The notes: generated from the letters alone by a model not told the origin. A stretch of DNA of 64,000 bases from Valencia hispanica (GCA_963556495.2 OY747702.1:11782693-11846692); one strand, 5' to 3'; shown: positions 32,940-45,705, counted from the first letter of the stretch. Program-made: numbers and translations.

Positions 32940-34380
32940 TTGAATAATGCTGAAACCCTAAATACCAAGAGGAAAACTCAAAACTCACTTCTTAGTAAGA
33001 CCTGGGAACTTTGGCCTAGTTTTATTAGAAACATAAACAAATAATCCCCTTTAAACATTGAGCAGAGCACCTTACTCAAAATAAAATACCCTGCTAAACT
33101 AATCTGTAGCTCTTGTTGGGACTTGTTGGGATTTATTAAGAAAATAGATCAACCTTACAGCCAAAACATTTAGTCAATAATTCCCATCTATTCTAAAGCA
33201 TGCAACTAATTACGACAGATCTTAGAAAACAATAATATGTGAGACTTAAACACAATTAACACAAAGTGGATCAGGAACAAACAGACAGCTAGCCTGTGGG
33301 AGAAAAAGGGCCATACACTTAGTTCTGTGCCAAGATGGAGAACAGCACATGGGGTGTCCGGAGACAAAGGGCAATAATAGCTTTGGCTAAATGGAAGCCA
33401 CAGCTTTAACTAACAGACAAAGGAACAATGGAGGTAAACTTTCAGCTAACAGACCAGCTGTAGCAGGTCGGACCGAACCCGACTCTGCCGACCAGGTGAT
33501 TATAGAGCAGGAAAGAGAGAGGAAAAGAGAGAAAGAAATTGTGGGATTCGCTCAGGATAAAAACCAGTTTCAAACACAGCAAATACAGCTCAAACTTATG
33601 CGTGCAGTGACGCTAAATGAGCCAACAGGTTCAGCGCTTAAAAACACTTTAAACCAACAATGAACAAGATCTAATTCGTTAAGAACTCTATTTTCCCTAT
33701 TTATCTGCCCAAACACAAGATTAGAAATAAATGAACCAGTTCAGTCCTACTTTGCGTTGAGGGAGGTCCAGTCCACAAAGAGGGGAGCAAAATGTGTCCG
33801 TAGTTGAGCAAGAAAGGAAAGAGTTAGAAAAAACCTGCGCAGGATTTGTAGGACCATGTGTCCCTACTGCAGGCCGGGCCTGCAGGTTGACGTCGTAATA
33901 AACTGTCTTGGAACAGTCCTGATATCGCCTAAACTGGATACACCAACAGGATGAGCACTTAGAAGCGTTGAAATGAGAGTTATCCCCGGTCCAGCGGATC
34001 AAAACAAAAGAGTATCTTCACCGGTGAGATGTCCTCTGTATGGCAGTAGTTTCTGCTGAGAACAGTTTGAAATGGCCGCCACCACCCTTCTTATAGCCCT
34101 TTGGCCGTGATGCCATCGTTGATGTCACCATGGTTGGTCACAGACCAATAGGAGTGTGTTGGGGGTCACCGCTAGGATTGCTGGGAAATGTGGTCTGCTC
34201 AGTCCATCTGGGAAGATGGCTTCCAGCTGTCCAACAGTCAACAGTTCATTAGTGAAAACTGGAACCCAACACTCTAATTGGGATTATTAAAGTTCTTAAC
34301 TCAAACCACATCATTATAAACCACAGCTTAATGCATAGATATTAATAGTTTGCCCTCCCCGACAGTAGGTGTCACTCATG
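32940..34380. other. Non-coding stretch
   Basis: No gene is recognised. The 33690-34330 interval is somewhat GC-rich and includes TTATAGCCCTTTGGCC near 34091 and AATGGCCGCC near 34070; it may be an LTR or promoter fragment, but no ends were found. Confidence 0.35.
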
Positions 34381-34382
34381 GC

Positions 34383-34383
<1 letters not shown>

Positions 34384-34415
<32 letters not shown>

Positions 34416-34444
34416 ACACGCACACACACACACACACACACACA
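34384..34444. repeat. CA microsatellite
   Basis: An interrupted (CA)n run with TACACACACG breaks. Confidence 0.9.
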
Positions 34445-34622
34445 CCTTCACTTATTCATATAGTTCAGTACTCACCAAACCTGAGTCAGTGAAAAAAGGA
34501 AAAAAAGGACAGGTAAAAGGGAAACAACTAGTTGCAGGCCTGATCAGCAGGAGACAAAAAAAAACCCTAAAACACTGAGAGCTCTGGTCCTTGTCCGGCC
34601 TGGCTCCCCAGCTTCATCTTAA

Positions 34623-35202
34623 AGGGGGGGTATTATGCTTCTTCCAGGCACATATTACCCTTCTATAGCAAACTCCAATAAAATTGTCACCTTAAGTCTT
34701 TTAAAAGTCGGTCATATACCCAAATCCACCTTAAAGAAATTTACTTCCGTATTGGACGCCTTGATTTTCGCCTGTGCCTCTCTAAGACCCTCCTACTCTT
34801 TCTGACACTCCCCCTTCAGTTCGTCACATACCGTGCATCATCGCAGCATGCACGGAGTCGGAAAAAAATCCCACAAAAGACACGCAGCTGCAGCTGGTGT
34901 GTTATAATTACTGCTCCTGGGACTCAGCCGGAGTTGTGTGAGGTAGGGAGGGGTAGGGGAGCTCTGCAGGGGCGAGGCTCTTGGCTGAGTACGTAAGGTC
35001 GGAGGAGGAGATGGGTTGAAAAGGCGGGGATAGGTGGGAGCAGGCGTTTCAGCAATCCCGAGAACTACCAGCAGAGACTCAAAGATTACTCTAACATGAG
35101 TGAATGGGTCAGAGCAACACTTCAGGTATGTTTTTAATGAGGGAAAGACAGGTTCTCAGGATATTAAGCTTCAGAAAGTCCATTTTGCATAATACCCCCC
35201 CT
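34623..35202. mobile_element. TTAA-flanked MITE
   Basis: The ends are the perfect inverted pair AGGGGGGGTATTATGC and GCATAATACCCCCCCT (16 bp), flanked by TTAA on both sides (34619-34622, 35203-35206). The length is 580 bp and there is no transposase. TTAA duplication is the hallmark of piggyBac-type insertions, though the terminal bases are not the usual CCC form, so the superfamily is tentative. Confidence 0.75.
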
Positions 35203-35206
35203 TTAA

Positions 35207-35640
35207 CCGTTTTACTCACTGTCACCACTCTGTCTCTTCAGTCTTCCAAGTTTCTCCGCGTCTCCCCCGTCCCCATCACCAACTTTTCCCGAAGTGTTCA
35301 CGAACAGTCCGTAAACATGAGTATCATAAAGCTAGGTCAGTTAAAGATTGTTGAAATCCTCTCATTACTCCACATTTAACAGACTCATCACAAACATACT
35401 CCCTACATCTTATTGTTTCTGTGTTGTTGTTGTTTGGATTCTTTTTTTACTACAAAAATACAATACAATAACTCTTTCATAGTTATAAGTTCTTCTGCAA
35501 ATACTGTAAATACTCCTTGGGGCTACAGATGTTATGACATTGCATGGGCATAATAACTAATATTTAAATCAGTGTCATCAGGAAACATTAAACCACTTGT
35601 CAGGTGTCAGATTGTGAACTCTAGTATTGCAACAGGGTCT
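35207..35640. other. Non-coding stretch
   Basis: No gene or repeat was recognised; AT-rich. Confidence 0.4.
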
Positions 35641-35659
35641 GTCTTTTGTTGAGTTTTTA

Positions 35660-36530
35660 GGGAGGGTGGAAAAAGTCAAGGACCTTCTAAAAGTAGAATG
35701 GGAGGCAGATCTTTTAGTTATCAGGCTCCTTACCTGTGGAACCAGCTCCCAGCTTTAGTCCGTGAGGCAGACACTCTGTTTACTTTTAAGGCAAGGCTTA
35801 AAACTTTCCTTTCTGACAAAGCTTATAGTTAGAGTGGCTTAGGTCATCCTGAGCTATCTCTGTAGTTATGGTGATAAAGGCTTAGACTGCTGGAGGAAAG
35901 ATTGAAAACTTTTCTTCCCTCTGTTTTTTTCTCTCCAATTGCATTACCTGCTGCTATTTTAACTGTTAACTTTTAACTGTTAACTCTGTGTTTTTTTCTC
36001 CATAGAAGCTACACCTGGTCTGGCATTCTGCTCGGCTGTGATGCCTTGTTGGTGGGGGCACATCAGCTTAGATGATACTCTCAGTAACTGAACGCTCTCC
36101 ATGTCCTGTTATCAACTTTTTACTTTCTTTAAAACAGAAAGTACTCTTACATGAGTTCTTTTTGTGTCTCTACTCTGTCTTCTCAAACACCCAGTCGGTC
36201 GTGGGAGATGGACGCTGGTACTGAGCCAGGTTCTGGTTTAGCTGGAGGTTTCCTCCAGTTAAATGCGAGTTTTTCCTCTCCACTGTTGATACATGCTTGC
36301 TTAGTATGAGGGACTACTATGAAGTCAACGACAACGAAGGCGACTGCCTACTGTCGCTACATGTTCGTTCAGGAGGAGCAATGACTTGACGCAATCTGCT
36401 GGGTTTCTTTAGATAAAAAACTTTTAAATTGATTGGAATGTGTGTACAATTGAATTGAAATGACTTTTCTTGTAAAGTGCATTGAGATGACATGTTGTGA
36501 ATTGGCAGTATATAAATAAACTGAATTTTA
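35660..36530 (+). mobile_element. LINE 3' end with long 3' UTR
   Basis: It starts with the C-terminal region LWNQLPALVREADTL and FKARLKTFLSDKAYS across frames, and continues through a 3' UTR with GAGGTTTCCTCCAGTTAAATG and ends with AAAGTGCATTGAGATGAC and TATATAAATAAACTGAATTT. This order is shared by many fish LINE 3' ends. The copy is 5' truncated; 26460-26760 is a second member. Confidence 0.65.
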
Positions 36531-36639
36531 AATTCTCTGGATTTTTCTCCTTCTGCTTTGGAGTTCAGCATTCAAGGCTACGATGTGTCCTGAATGCACG
36601 AACAGTGCGAGCGCTTTGGATCTCATCTGAGCATCGGGT

Positions 36640-37300
36640 TGTAGCTAGTAAGTAAGTAAGAAAGTAAGTAAGTAAGCAATATTTATTTGTATAGCACATT
36701 TAACAGATAAAAGCCACAAAGTGCTTCACAACACAGTAAACACAAATAAATCCGAAATACCCAACATAAAAATCATAGCAGCCCAAAAGTAGCTAATTAA
36801 AAGCCTGAACAAATAAATGACTCTTAAGTTTGCTCTTAAAGGTATCAACAGAGTCAGTTGAGCGCAAAGAGGAGGCAAGATCATTCCAAAGCCTAGGAGC
36901 AACAGCCTGGAAGGATCGGTCACCTCTAGTACGAAAATGAGTACGTGGATCTTTCAGCAGATTCTGATTCACAAACCTCAGAGCCCGCAAAGGGGTGTAA
37001 GGCTGGATCAGATCACCGATGTAAGAAGTATCCTGACCATGCAGGGCCCTAAAAGCTAGAACCAGAATTTTAAACTTGATTCTATAGGACAGTGGCAGCC
37101 AATGAAGTTGTTTAAGAATAGAGGATATGCGAGTCAAACATTTTGCTGCAGAGTTTTGCACTAATTGCAGTCGAAAGAGCTCCTTCTTGTTCAGACATGA
37201 AAATAAACCAGTGCAATAGTCTAAACGTGAAGACACAAAAGCATGAATAATAAGCTCCAAATCATTTTGTGAGACCATATTCCTAAGTTTAGAGATTTTC
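36640..37300 (-). mobile_element. L2-type LINE C-terminal fragment
   Basis: The minus frame from 37278 to 36793 encodes 161 residues: LELIIHAFVSSRLDYC, LVQNSAAKCLTR, LHWLPLSYRIKFKIL, APRLWNDLASSLR, then FKSKLKSHLFVQAFN. This is the conserved C-terminal portion of L2 reverse transcriptases. The plus-strand left end has tandem AAGT units (36646-36678), the terminal tail of the element. The upstream part is missing (5' truncated). Confidence 0.8.
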
Positions 37301-37399
37301 CTTAGCTACAGTTACACCGTGAGAACATGATTTGTGAACTGTGAATTATTGGAACAGTCATACAATTTGAGCTGGAGCTGAATGCAACTACTGAAAAAA

Positions 37400-37735
37400 T
37401 ATCGTCCAATGTATGCCCAACTTTATCCTGAGCTATCTCAGTAGTTATGCTGTCATAGACTTACTATGCTACTGGAGGACATACTCTCTGCTACTTTTTC
37501 CTTCTACTCTCCTGTGACGCCAAGTTGAACAATCAACTCAGCTTGGCTGCATTGTTTAATAGCTAGGGTTGAACTGTAATGTATGTAATTTTTATCTGCC
37601 TACATGACTGAAAAGAATCACCTATATTTTTTGTATATTAAACTAGATTATCTAGTTTTTTTGTAACGTCCTGAGATGATGTTTGTTCTGAATTGATACA
37701 ATATAAATAACCTGAACTAAACTGAATTGCAGTGT
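37400..37735 (+). mobile_element. LINE 3' UTR fragment
   Basis: Contains TATCCTGAGCTATCTCAGTAGTTATG near 37425 (shared with 35850) and ends AACGTCCTGAGATGATG, then TGATACAATATAAATAACCTGAAC. It is the non-coding 3' end of a LINE related to the one at 35660-36530. Confidence 0.5.
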
Positions 37736-37739
37736 TTCA

Positions 37740-39350
37740 ACAAAAATCATTATAAGATCAAGCAAACCTCTTTAGTTTAATTTCCTTTCCTCAGCAATGC
37801 ACAGAAACATTGAAAAAGCACCTTCCTAATGGCTAAAAGTAAGCCTAAGCTGTAAAGCCCAGGCTTCAGCTTCTCATTCAGAAAGACTTCCACTTTGTTC
37901 CTCTGAGGCAGAATTAGACTGCCTGTTCCCATCTTATTCGACCCCATCACGGTAAAAAAAACCTGCAAGGGAAGCACGACAGGCCTCAATGACATTAACC
38001 ATTACACCCAATACAGTCAGTACAACACTTTGGACACACTCTTAGGTCCCTAAAGGGGCGAATGCTTCAATTATTAGGACCTTTGTTCTCCTGTCCCACC
38101 AGATAACATCCCTGCAAGGTTAAACTTGTAGGTTTTGTTGCTGCTACAATCGTTGAGTGGTGTCTTCCACAGCTCATTTCTGCCTCCACCTAATCGTCCA
38201 TGCTGTCGTGATCTTTTACCATCTCCTGTCTCCTTCGTGACGTGTGAGGCTGGTTTAGACCACAGTGACACGGTCTTCCTTCTGGCCAAGATCTAGAGGT
38301 CGAACGAAACGGACAGCGTCCTTCATCGGCTCCACTCAGTTCACATTTATATGTAAATAGTTTTTAACGAATCAACTTCCTCCTAATGTGCTTGTCAAAA
38401 ACAAAAAGTGCTTGACAAAATAAAAATTAATAAGATATTTAAGATGCATGCTCTGATTGGAACAAAAACAAACAGTATCAAGCAAAAAGAGTATCAAGCA
38501 ATTAGCGGACACACTGAATGATAGAATTTAGATGTTAAAAGTCAAATTAGAATACAATTTTTGAAAATGTGATGTAAAAAAAATCTAATGCATTTAAAAA
38601 CTAGCGAATTAAAGATCATGATAAAGTCAAAGGTATTTAATAACTTATAATATAAAATTCCTGTCCATTTATTGTACCTAGCTAGCTCTGATTAGGCCCT
38701 GCAAACCAGGATCAGAGTGTGAACCTTGAACAAGAGACCAGTCAACATAACTATCTGCCAGCTTTTACATTGTTATTTGAATGTTCAAGACTTCAGTAGG
38801 ACTTTCTCTTCCCATTCCGGCCCAATGCAACATTTTGCTAAAGCATACATTTCATGTTTTCATTTAACTTTTTTACCCACATGCAGAACACAAACTAGTG
38901 AGACCAAAGCAAGTTTTAAAAGGTTTTTTGAAGGTGATAATGTAAGGATAGAAGCCCAAACTGGGGTTCCCAAACTGGGGTTGCCAGACAGGGGTTCTTG
39001 AAACCAGTTATCTCAGAAGAGTGGCACCCTCTGGAGGAATCTACTAGGAAGTGGAGAAAACACAGAAACTCCACACACAACACAGCGCACTACGGAATTC
39101 ACATGCCTCTTAATGTTACAGCCGCAAACATCTCACAGAGATGGAGGATCTGCAGAGATCCACAGCTCTGGTGGGACAATCTGTTGACAAGACCAAAAAA
39201 AGAAACATCCTCTGACTTTCAACTGTTTTTACTTTCAGTAAACTTAATGTGTGTAAATATTTGTATGAACACTAAAAGAGTCAACACCATAAGACATAAA
39301 CTAAAAATTTTTCACAGACATGTGACTAACAGAAATAGAATAATGTGTCC
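37740..39350. other. Non-coding stretch
   Basis: Short frames only, no recognisable gene. Confidence 0.4.
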
Positions 39351-39359
39351 TTGAATGAA

Positions 39360-40435
39360 GGGAGGCTCAAAATCAAAAGTACCCGTCAGTATCTGGTGTG
39401 GCCACCAGCTGCTTGAAGTACTGCAGTGCATCTCCTCCTCATGGACTGGACCAGATTTGTCAGTTCTTGTTGTGAGATGTTACCCCACTCTTCCACCAAG
39501 GCACTTGCAAGATCCTGGACATTTCTGGGGGGAATGGCCCTAGCCCTCACCCTGCGATCCAACAGGTCCCAGACGTGCTCAATGGGATTGAGATCCGGGC
39601 TCTTCGCTGGCCATGACAGAACACTGACATTGCTGTTGTGCAGAAACTCACGCACAGAATGAGCAGTATGGCTGGTGGCATTGTCCTGCTGGAGGATCAT
39701 GTCCGGATGAGCATGCATAAAGGGTACCACATGAGGGAGGAGGATGTCTTCCCTGTACCGCAAGGTGGGTTGGTGCCCATAGGCTGGTGATGTCTGGTAA
39801 GGACCTGCCTTACAACAGGCCTACAAGCCCTCAGTCCAGCCTCTCTCAGCCTATTTCAGACAGTCTGAGCACTGATGGAGGGATTGTGTGTTCCTGGTGT
39901 GACTTGGGCAGTTGTTGTGGCCATCCTGTACCTGTCACGCAGGTGTGATATTCGGATGTACTGATCCTGTGCAGGTGTTGTTACACGTGGTCTTCCACTG
40001 CGAGGATGATCAGCTGTCCTTCCTGTCTCCCTGTAGCGCTGTCTTAGGCGTCTCACAGTGCGGACATGGCAATTTATTGCCCTAGCCACACCAGCAGTCC
40101 TCATGCCTCACTGCAGCATGCCTAATGCATGTTCATGCAGATGAGCAGGGACCCTGGGCATCTTTCTTTGGATGTTTTTTAGTAGACAAGTCTCTTTAGT
40201 GTCCTGCGTTTTATAACTGTGACCTTAAATGCCTACTTTCTGTAAGCTGTTAAGGTCTTAACGACCATTCCACAGGTGCATGTTAATTAATTGATTATGG
40301 TTAATTGAACATGCATGGAAAACATCGTTTAAACCCTTTACAATGAAGATCGGTAAAGTTATTTGGATTTTTACAACATTATTGTTGAAATACACAGTCC
40401 TGAAAAAGGGACGGTTCTTTTTTTGCTGAGTTTAT
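39360..40435 (-). mobile_element. Tc1-type transposon, internally deleted
   Basis: The minus strand encodes the N-terminal part (40104-39856; GVARAINCHVRTVRRLRQRY and DHPRSGRPRVTTPAQ), then a segment ending in RACRPVVRQVLTRHHQ, and the C-terminal part (39763-39386). The right edge carries the Tc1 end with TGCTGAGTTTATA near 40422-40434. The protein jumps from the DNA-binding domain straight to RYREDILLPHVV, so the middle of the catalytic domain, including the first aspartate, has been deleted. The left terminal repeat is not clear. Confidence 0.8.
39386..39763 (-). pseudogene. Tc1 transposase, C-terminal part
   Basis: 125 residues that start at RYREDILLPHVVPFM and keep the second catalytic aspartate in QQDNATSHTA and the third acidic residue in SPDLNPIEHVWD. 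The C-terminus, RRRCTAVLQAAGGHTRY, is that of the fish Tc1 family. It cannot function because the first aspartate region is missing from this copy. Confidence 0.8.
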
Positions 40436-40439
40436 AAGA

Positions 40440-41340
40440 AATGCACTCCATAAATTTGTTCCTTATAAAACAGTAGGCAAGAAGAAAGCCATGAGAGTCC
40501 CCTTTAAAGTATGTCATGTAAAAGACACATCAAACATGTGGGAGAAGGTGCTCCCTAACTGAATTTTCTGGCCTACACACATGCTGGTAAGAACTGACGG
40601 GAAAATGCTAAAAACTCCCTACATCTTATTGTAGACGTAGGGAGTTGTAGTAGAACAAGACAATGTGGAAGAAACTGTCTTAGAGGCTCCAAAGGACTCA
40701 GGATTGGGCCAGAGGTCCACCTTCCAGGAAGACAACAACCCTCAACATACAGCCAGAGTCACAATGGCATGATTCAGACCTAAATGTTGGAAATCTGAGA
40801 CAGGAACCTAAAAGTAGATAGAAACGGATACAAATAGATACTCTCCATCCAGGCTTATTGACCTTGAATCAGACTGGACGGAGGCCCAAGGTAAACTGGG
40901 TCAATGTGGACAGCACAGATATCTGGACTCGAACCCCTTAACCACATTAGAGTGGCAGTTTTTTTTTCTACAACCTCAGCCCCTAATCCTTAGCCCCTAT
41001 ACATTTCTACATCCCATGGGCTGCATGACTCGCCATTAGTAGCCTCTTATCAAAGACAGGCTGACGCCATCTTCATCGTCCTCATCCTCCTGTCAGGGGA
41101 AAAATCTCCCGTCCTCTTGCCTCATTTTCTTATTTTCTTTTCTATTGCTTTTTTCTTAGTTACTTTATGCCCAGCCTCTGAAGTTACCATATAAAATTTA
41201 TTTTTGGGTTACTTTTTGAAGGACTGTGGAAAAACAAAATGTAATTTTGCTCAGCTGAGGACAGGAAGGATTTGCAGTGTGATCGCATTCTCAAAGCAAG
41301 AGAAAGTAATGCGTCTGGGAATATTACTGCTGATTTTCTG
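40440..41340. other. Non-coding stretch, with a weak Tc1-like segment
   Basis: Near 40500-40760, words such as AACATGTGGGAGAAGGTGCT, TCCACCTTCCAGGAAGACAACAACCC and CCAGAGTCACAATGGCATG resemble parts of a plus-strand Tc1 transposase sequence (WEKVL, FQEDNNP, ARVTMA), too decayed to define. The rest shows nothing. Confidence 0.35.
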
Positions 41341-41344
41341 AGTA

Positions 41345-41770
41345 ACATGAACAAGAATTAGAACCAAACATTGAGAAGCAGCTTCCAGTTTCTATGCTCC
41401 CCTTATCTGGAAAAAACTCCCAGACCACAGCAAAGCTGCTGAAACACAGAGGCCCTTTAAATCAAAGCTAAACCCACATCTGTTTTTGAACTGCATTTGA
41501 GTAGGTGATTAATAATAGATTAAATGTCATATGTTTTAATGTGTCATATGTTATGTGTCTCTCGACCTGTGACTGCTGGAGATAGGCATCAGCCCCCCCT
41601 CAACCCTCTATAGGCACAGATAATGGATGGATGTTATGTGTCTCTAATGTTGTGTTTTATGCTTTTATTGCTGCTTTTATTTTGTATCCCCTAATGACGT
41701 AAAGCAGCTTAAATTCCCTTGTAGTTGAAAGTGTGCTGTACAAATAGTTACCTTACCTTGCCGTGCCTTT
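41345..41770 (+). mobile_element. L2 3' end, with a 68-bp LINE inserted in it
   Basis: The first 200 bp (AACCAAACATTGAGAAGCAGC ... FYAPLIWKKLP-type coding) match the C-terminus of the L2 at 29030-29160, and the end has the L2 tail (CTTACCTTGCCGTGCC). Inside the 3' UTR, 41563-41630 is a foreign 68-bp insert (see separate entry). Confidence 0.75.
41563..41630 (+). mobile_element. 68-bp 5'-truncated LINE insertion with 15-bp target duplication
   Basis: The insert CGACCTGTGACTGCTGG ... GATAATGGATGG is flanked by perfect copies of ATGTTATGTGTCTCT (41548-41562 and 41631-41645). It looks like the 3' end of another non-LTR element, of the type that ends in ATGG repeats. Confidence 0.75.
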
Positions 41771-41879
41771 TTACATCCACATCCTGACAACCACAATACA
41801 ACATAATCCACCACTGAAAATCTTCACAATTTCCTTCTTTCCCAGCGCTTCCCATTATGTTTTCATTTAACCTCCATTA

Positions 41880-43035
41880 GCATACTAACTCCTCTCGATG
41901 TGGAGGAGCAGCGGCTCTACTCTGAGCCCCATCCGGATGACTGAGCTTCTCACCCTATCTCTAAGGGAGAGCCCAGACACTCTACAAAGGAAACTCATTT
42001 CAGCCGCTCGTATCTGTGATCTCGTTCTTTCGGTCACAACCCAGAGTTCGTGACCATAGATGAGGGTAGGAACGTAAATCGACCGGTTAATCAAGAGCTT
42101 TGCCTTTCGGCTCAGCTCTCTCTTCACCACGACAGACCGGTACAGTGCCTGCATAACTGCAGATGCCCCACCAATCCATCTATCGATCTCCCGCTCCATT
42201 TTTCCCTCATTCGTGAACAAGACCCCCAGATACTTAAACTCATCCACTTAGGGAAGGACCTCATCCCCGACCCGGAGAAGGCACCCCACCCTTTTCCGGC
42301 TCAAGACCATGGCCTCGGATTTGGAGGTGCTGATTCTCATCCCAGCCGCTTCACACTCAGCTGCGAACCGCCCCAGCGAAAGCTGTAGATTACATTCCGA
42401 TGAAGCCAACAGGACCACGTCATCTGCAAAAAGCAGAGACCCAATCCTGAGGCCACCGAAACGTATCCCCTCAACACCTTGGCTGCGCCTAGAAATCCCG
42501 TCCATAAAAGTTATGAACAGGATCGGTGACAAAGGGCAACCTTGGCGGAGTCCAACTCTCACCGGAAACAAGCCCGACTTACTGCCGGCAATGCGAACCA
42601 AACTCTGGCACCGGCCGTACAGGGACCTAACAGCCCTTATTCAAGGGGCCCGGTACCCCATACTCCCGGAGTACCCCCCACAGGGCCCCCCGAGGGACAC
42701 GGTCGAACGCCTTCTCCAAGTCCACAAAACACATGTAGACCGATTGGGCGAACTCCCACGCACCCTCCAGGACCCTGCTGAGGGTGTAGAGCTGGTCCAC
42801 GGCCAGGACGAAAACCGGATTGTTCCTCCTGGATCCGAGGTTCGACTATCGGTCGAACCCTCCTCTCCAGAACCCCTGAATAGACCTTACCAGGGAGGCT
42901 CAGAAGTGTGATCCCCCTGTAGTTGGAACACACTCTGTGGTCCCCCTTTTTAAACAGGGGGACCACCACCCTGGTCGTAATATAACTATAACTTCTGAAG
43001 TAATAGTTATAGTTAAGAGAGTCTAAGGGTTCCAT
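41880..43035 (-). mobile_element. Non-LTR retrotransposon with reverse transcriptase (clade not assigned)
   Basis: Minus-strand reverse transcriptase in broken frames: VVVPLFKKGDHRVCSNYRGITLL (43035 frame), GLRQGCPLSPILFITFMDGI and LFADDVVLLAS (42601 frame, catalytic FADD near 42420), then FKYLGVLFTNEGKMEREIDRWIG, LSRKAKLLI and YVPTLIYGHELWV (42247 frame). The frames overlap as pieces of one protein with at least two shifts. A short (ATGG)n run lies at 43034-43052, next to its 5' edge. The product is a fish LINE family that I cannot place in a clade with certainty. Confidence 0.75.
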
Positions 43036-43059
43036 GGATGGATGGATGGATGATTCTGA

Positions 43060-44500
43060 CTAGTTGTTTTAATCAGAGGGGGAGAGTGATACGGTATGCA
43101 CCCTGGAGAGGGTGCATTTTCTGGCACATCTTTGAGATCCCTTGACCTTAGAAGTACAAAATACTAATTTCTTGGTTTATTAATGTCAAGTTTGGTGTTG
43201 GTAAAGGGAACACTGCAGGCTTTAGACCCAATGTGTTTTTCAATCTATCACTCCATTCCAAAGCCACTTAGCATGTATTTTTAGAAAATAAATAGGGGAA
43301 CATACAATTTAATGTCTTTCAGTGTATTCAAAATCATATTACTTGGTAACAATAGCACTCCCAACAGATTCTGACTGTTGTGGGGGAAACGTCAGAGTTT
43401 TTTCTTTTCACAGAGACCCCAAACATGCTACTACTCAAAATGGTTCTCGAACAGCTTTAATTTCAATTTGGGTATGTGTTTTTAAAACATTTAAGTCAAA
43501 ACACTCAGTAAAAAAAGACTGTACAACTTGAAAAAAAACAAAGGACATAAAACACCAAAAATCATAAATCCAAATTTTTGACTTGTTAATAATGTTCCTT
43601 AGACTGCTAATTTAATATCAAGTTTCCAAAGATACACACAGCATTCCTCTTATACAACTCTAATATGCTTTCATTTTTCTCATTGTTCAAAGCCAGACTT
43701 AGAGCCTTCTTGTCCTTTAAAGGAAAATGACTCCTCCAATCATTCTTTTATTAGTGAATGTCAAAAGAGATATTTTATTTAACCATAAAATTAATCTCCA
43801 GGGATTCTTCCCATTTGACACTAAATAGGATTGAGCCCAGAGACATTTTTTATTATTATTTTGTCTTGATCCAATTTTCACTCAAATATTCTGAGCCTCC
43901 CCTGGGTGATTTTCAGTCAGCGTTGGTTTAAGCATGGTATGCTTCCTCCGACGCTGACAGACCTTTAGAGCTGCTCTTCAGACAGTGATGGAGGGAGAAA
44001 GTCCATTAACGTCAAGGACAAGTTGGGCTGTGAATTTACACTACACACTGCACTCAGATGAACATGCGTCCATGACATCTGGAACCCCTCCTGCCCTTTC
44101 TGCATTAAACATTTAAGAGGAACAAAGGTGTTTATAATCATTGCTGCAAACAACGTTGGGAAGCAGTGTGGTTAAGTGGGATATGAGGTTGTGGGTGGAA
44201 TTCCAGCTTTCCCCATACAATACAGCATGCTGAATTGTCCTTGGGCAGTAAATTGAACCCGACGCTGCCTACTGATCTGCATATTTTTACATGAATATGT
44301 GTGCATTTAGGAGTGTAGGTAAGTGAATGGATATGACCTGTAGTCGAAAAGTGTTGTCAGGACGACTAGAGAAGGGCTATACAGTGTGCTTTCATGTGAT
44401 GTCATCAAAATGATGTTCCAGAGTACTGAAGGCGTTCATCCTAAGCCCACAAATACTGATGTTTCCATAAGCTTCTGCCATGTTAAAACATTAATTTCCA
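43060..44500. other. Non-coding stretch
   Basis: No gene or repeat was recognised. Confidence 0.4.
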
Positions 44501-44519
44501 TCTAATGTTACATTCATTT

Positions 44520-44950
44520 TTTCACCAAGGTGTTGTATTGATGTTGGATGAGTCTGACCACTGATCAAAGCCTTTTCCAACTCATCCCAAAGATGAGTGG
44601 GGTTAAGCTCCAGACTCTATAGTGACCTGATGTCTCTTGCTCCCTGAAACGCTCTTTCACAGTTTGAATCCGATGAATTCTGGCATACTCATCTTTGATA
44701 ATGCCCATGCCATCAGAGAAGATTTTTTTTTGCTGAACCTGACCAACTGCAGCAACCACAGATCATAGCACTGCCCCCACGGGCTGGTACACTAAGCGAG
44801 ATGGGTCGATCACTTCCTCTACCTCTCTTCTTACCCTGATGTGCCAATCACTCTGGAAGAGGGTAAATCTGGACTCATCAGACCACATAATCTTTATGCT
44901 CCCTTACAGATTGAAGCTTTTTTCTCTGGTTGGCCTCAATGATTAGTGGT
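44520..44950 (-). pseudogene. Tc1-type transposase fragment
   Basis: Minus-strand blocks in order: DESRFTLFQSD-type (about 44855-44875), GSAMICGCCSWSGSAK-like (about 44720-44775), DEYARIHRIQTVKERF (about 44650-44700), VWSLTPL.FGMSWKRL (about 44565-44620). It is the same old family as the copy at 24330-25120 and is decayed by stops and shifts. Confidence 0.7.
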
Positions 44951-45650
44951 TTTCATATGGCTCCACAACTGTTCAACCCCAATCCCTTGAGTTAACTTTA
45001 CATTGTCTGTGTGAAAAGGGAATTATTTCTGCAATTAAGATTACTACTCATAACTTTCTCACATAAGCCTACTTGAAAATGCAAAAGAAATGAAATTCAA
45101 CAACTGCCTAACAACTGATCAACCACTATAGACTTTGCTCAGAGAAGCTATGGGGCAATAGAAGTTAAAAGGTTTGTCCTCATGCTGTGAGAGGATCCTG
45201 TTCAGGGATAAGTAGTACATCCTTTGGCCGGACTCACTGACTAAACTTGAATTGCTTTCATAATGTTACATTTTGCCTTTAACTCTAGTTAAAGTTATGG
45301 ATTAAGGTTAAATGATGCTGTCTATATTAGCTGCACAACTGTCTGACAGTGAGATATTTCCCATCTTCTACAGATGCAGTATATAGCTGTATGCAGCTTC
45401 ACATTGTTTGTTTGTTTTTTCTTTTGTGTAGCTTTACCACAGGAAGTGATGGATGGTAAGTGCCTGGAGCTCACATTGACTTTTTACTGCAGTACTTCAC
45501 ACTGTCACTCTCATGCCTCGCTGTGTGACTTCAGGGCGCAGCGTGTTCACTCACGTTAGTCCCCTCTGGCCCGTCGTAAGTCGCCAAAGCTTGTGCAGGA
45601 GAGATTATGTGTACACTTATTATTCCCTGCCTCCTACCAGCACTTGTTTC

Positions 45651-45654
45651 TGTG

Positions 45655-45702
<48 letters not shown>
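45651..45702. repeat. TG microsatellite
   Basis: A (TG)n run of about 52 bp. Confidence 0.95.

Positions 45703-45705
<3 letters not shown>

Noticed and set aside
42309..42911. 200-codon plus-strand frame opposite the LINE reverse transcriptase
   Set aside because: It is the antisense shadow of the GC-rich reverse transcriptase; no protein similarity.
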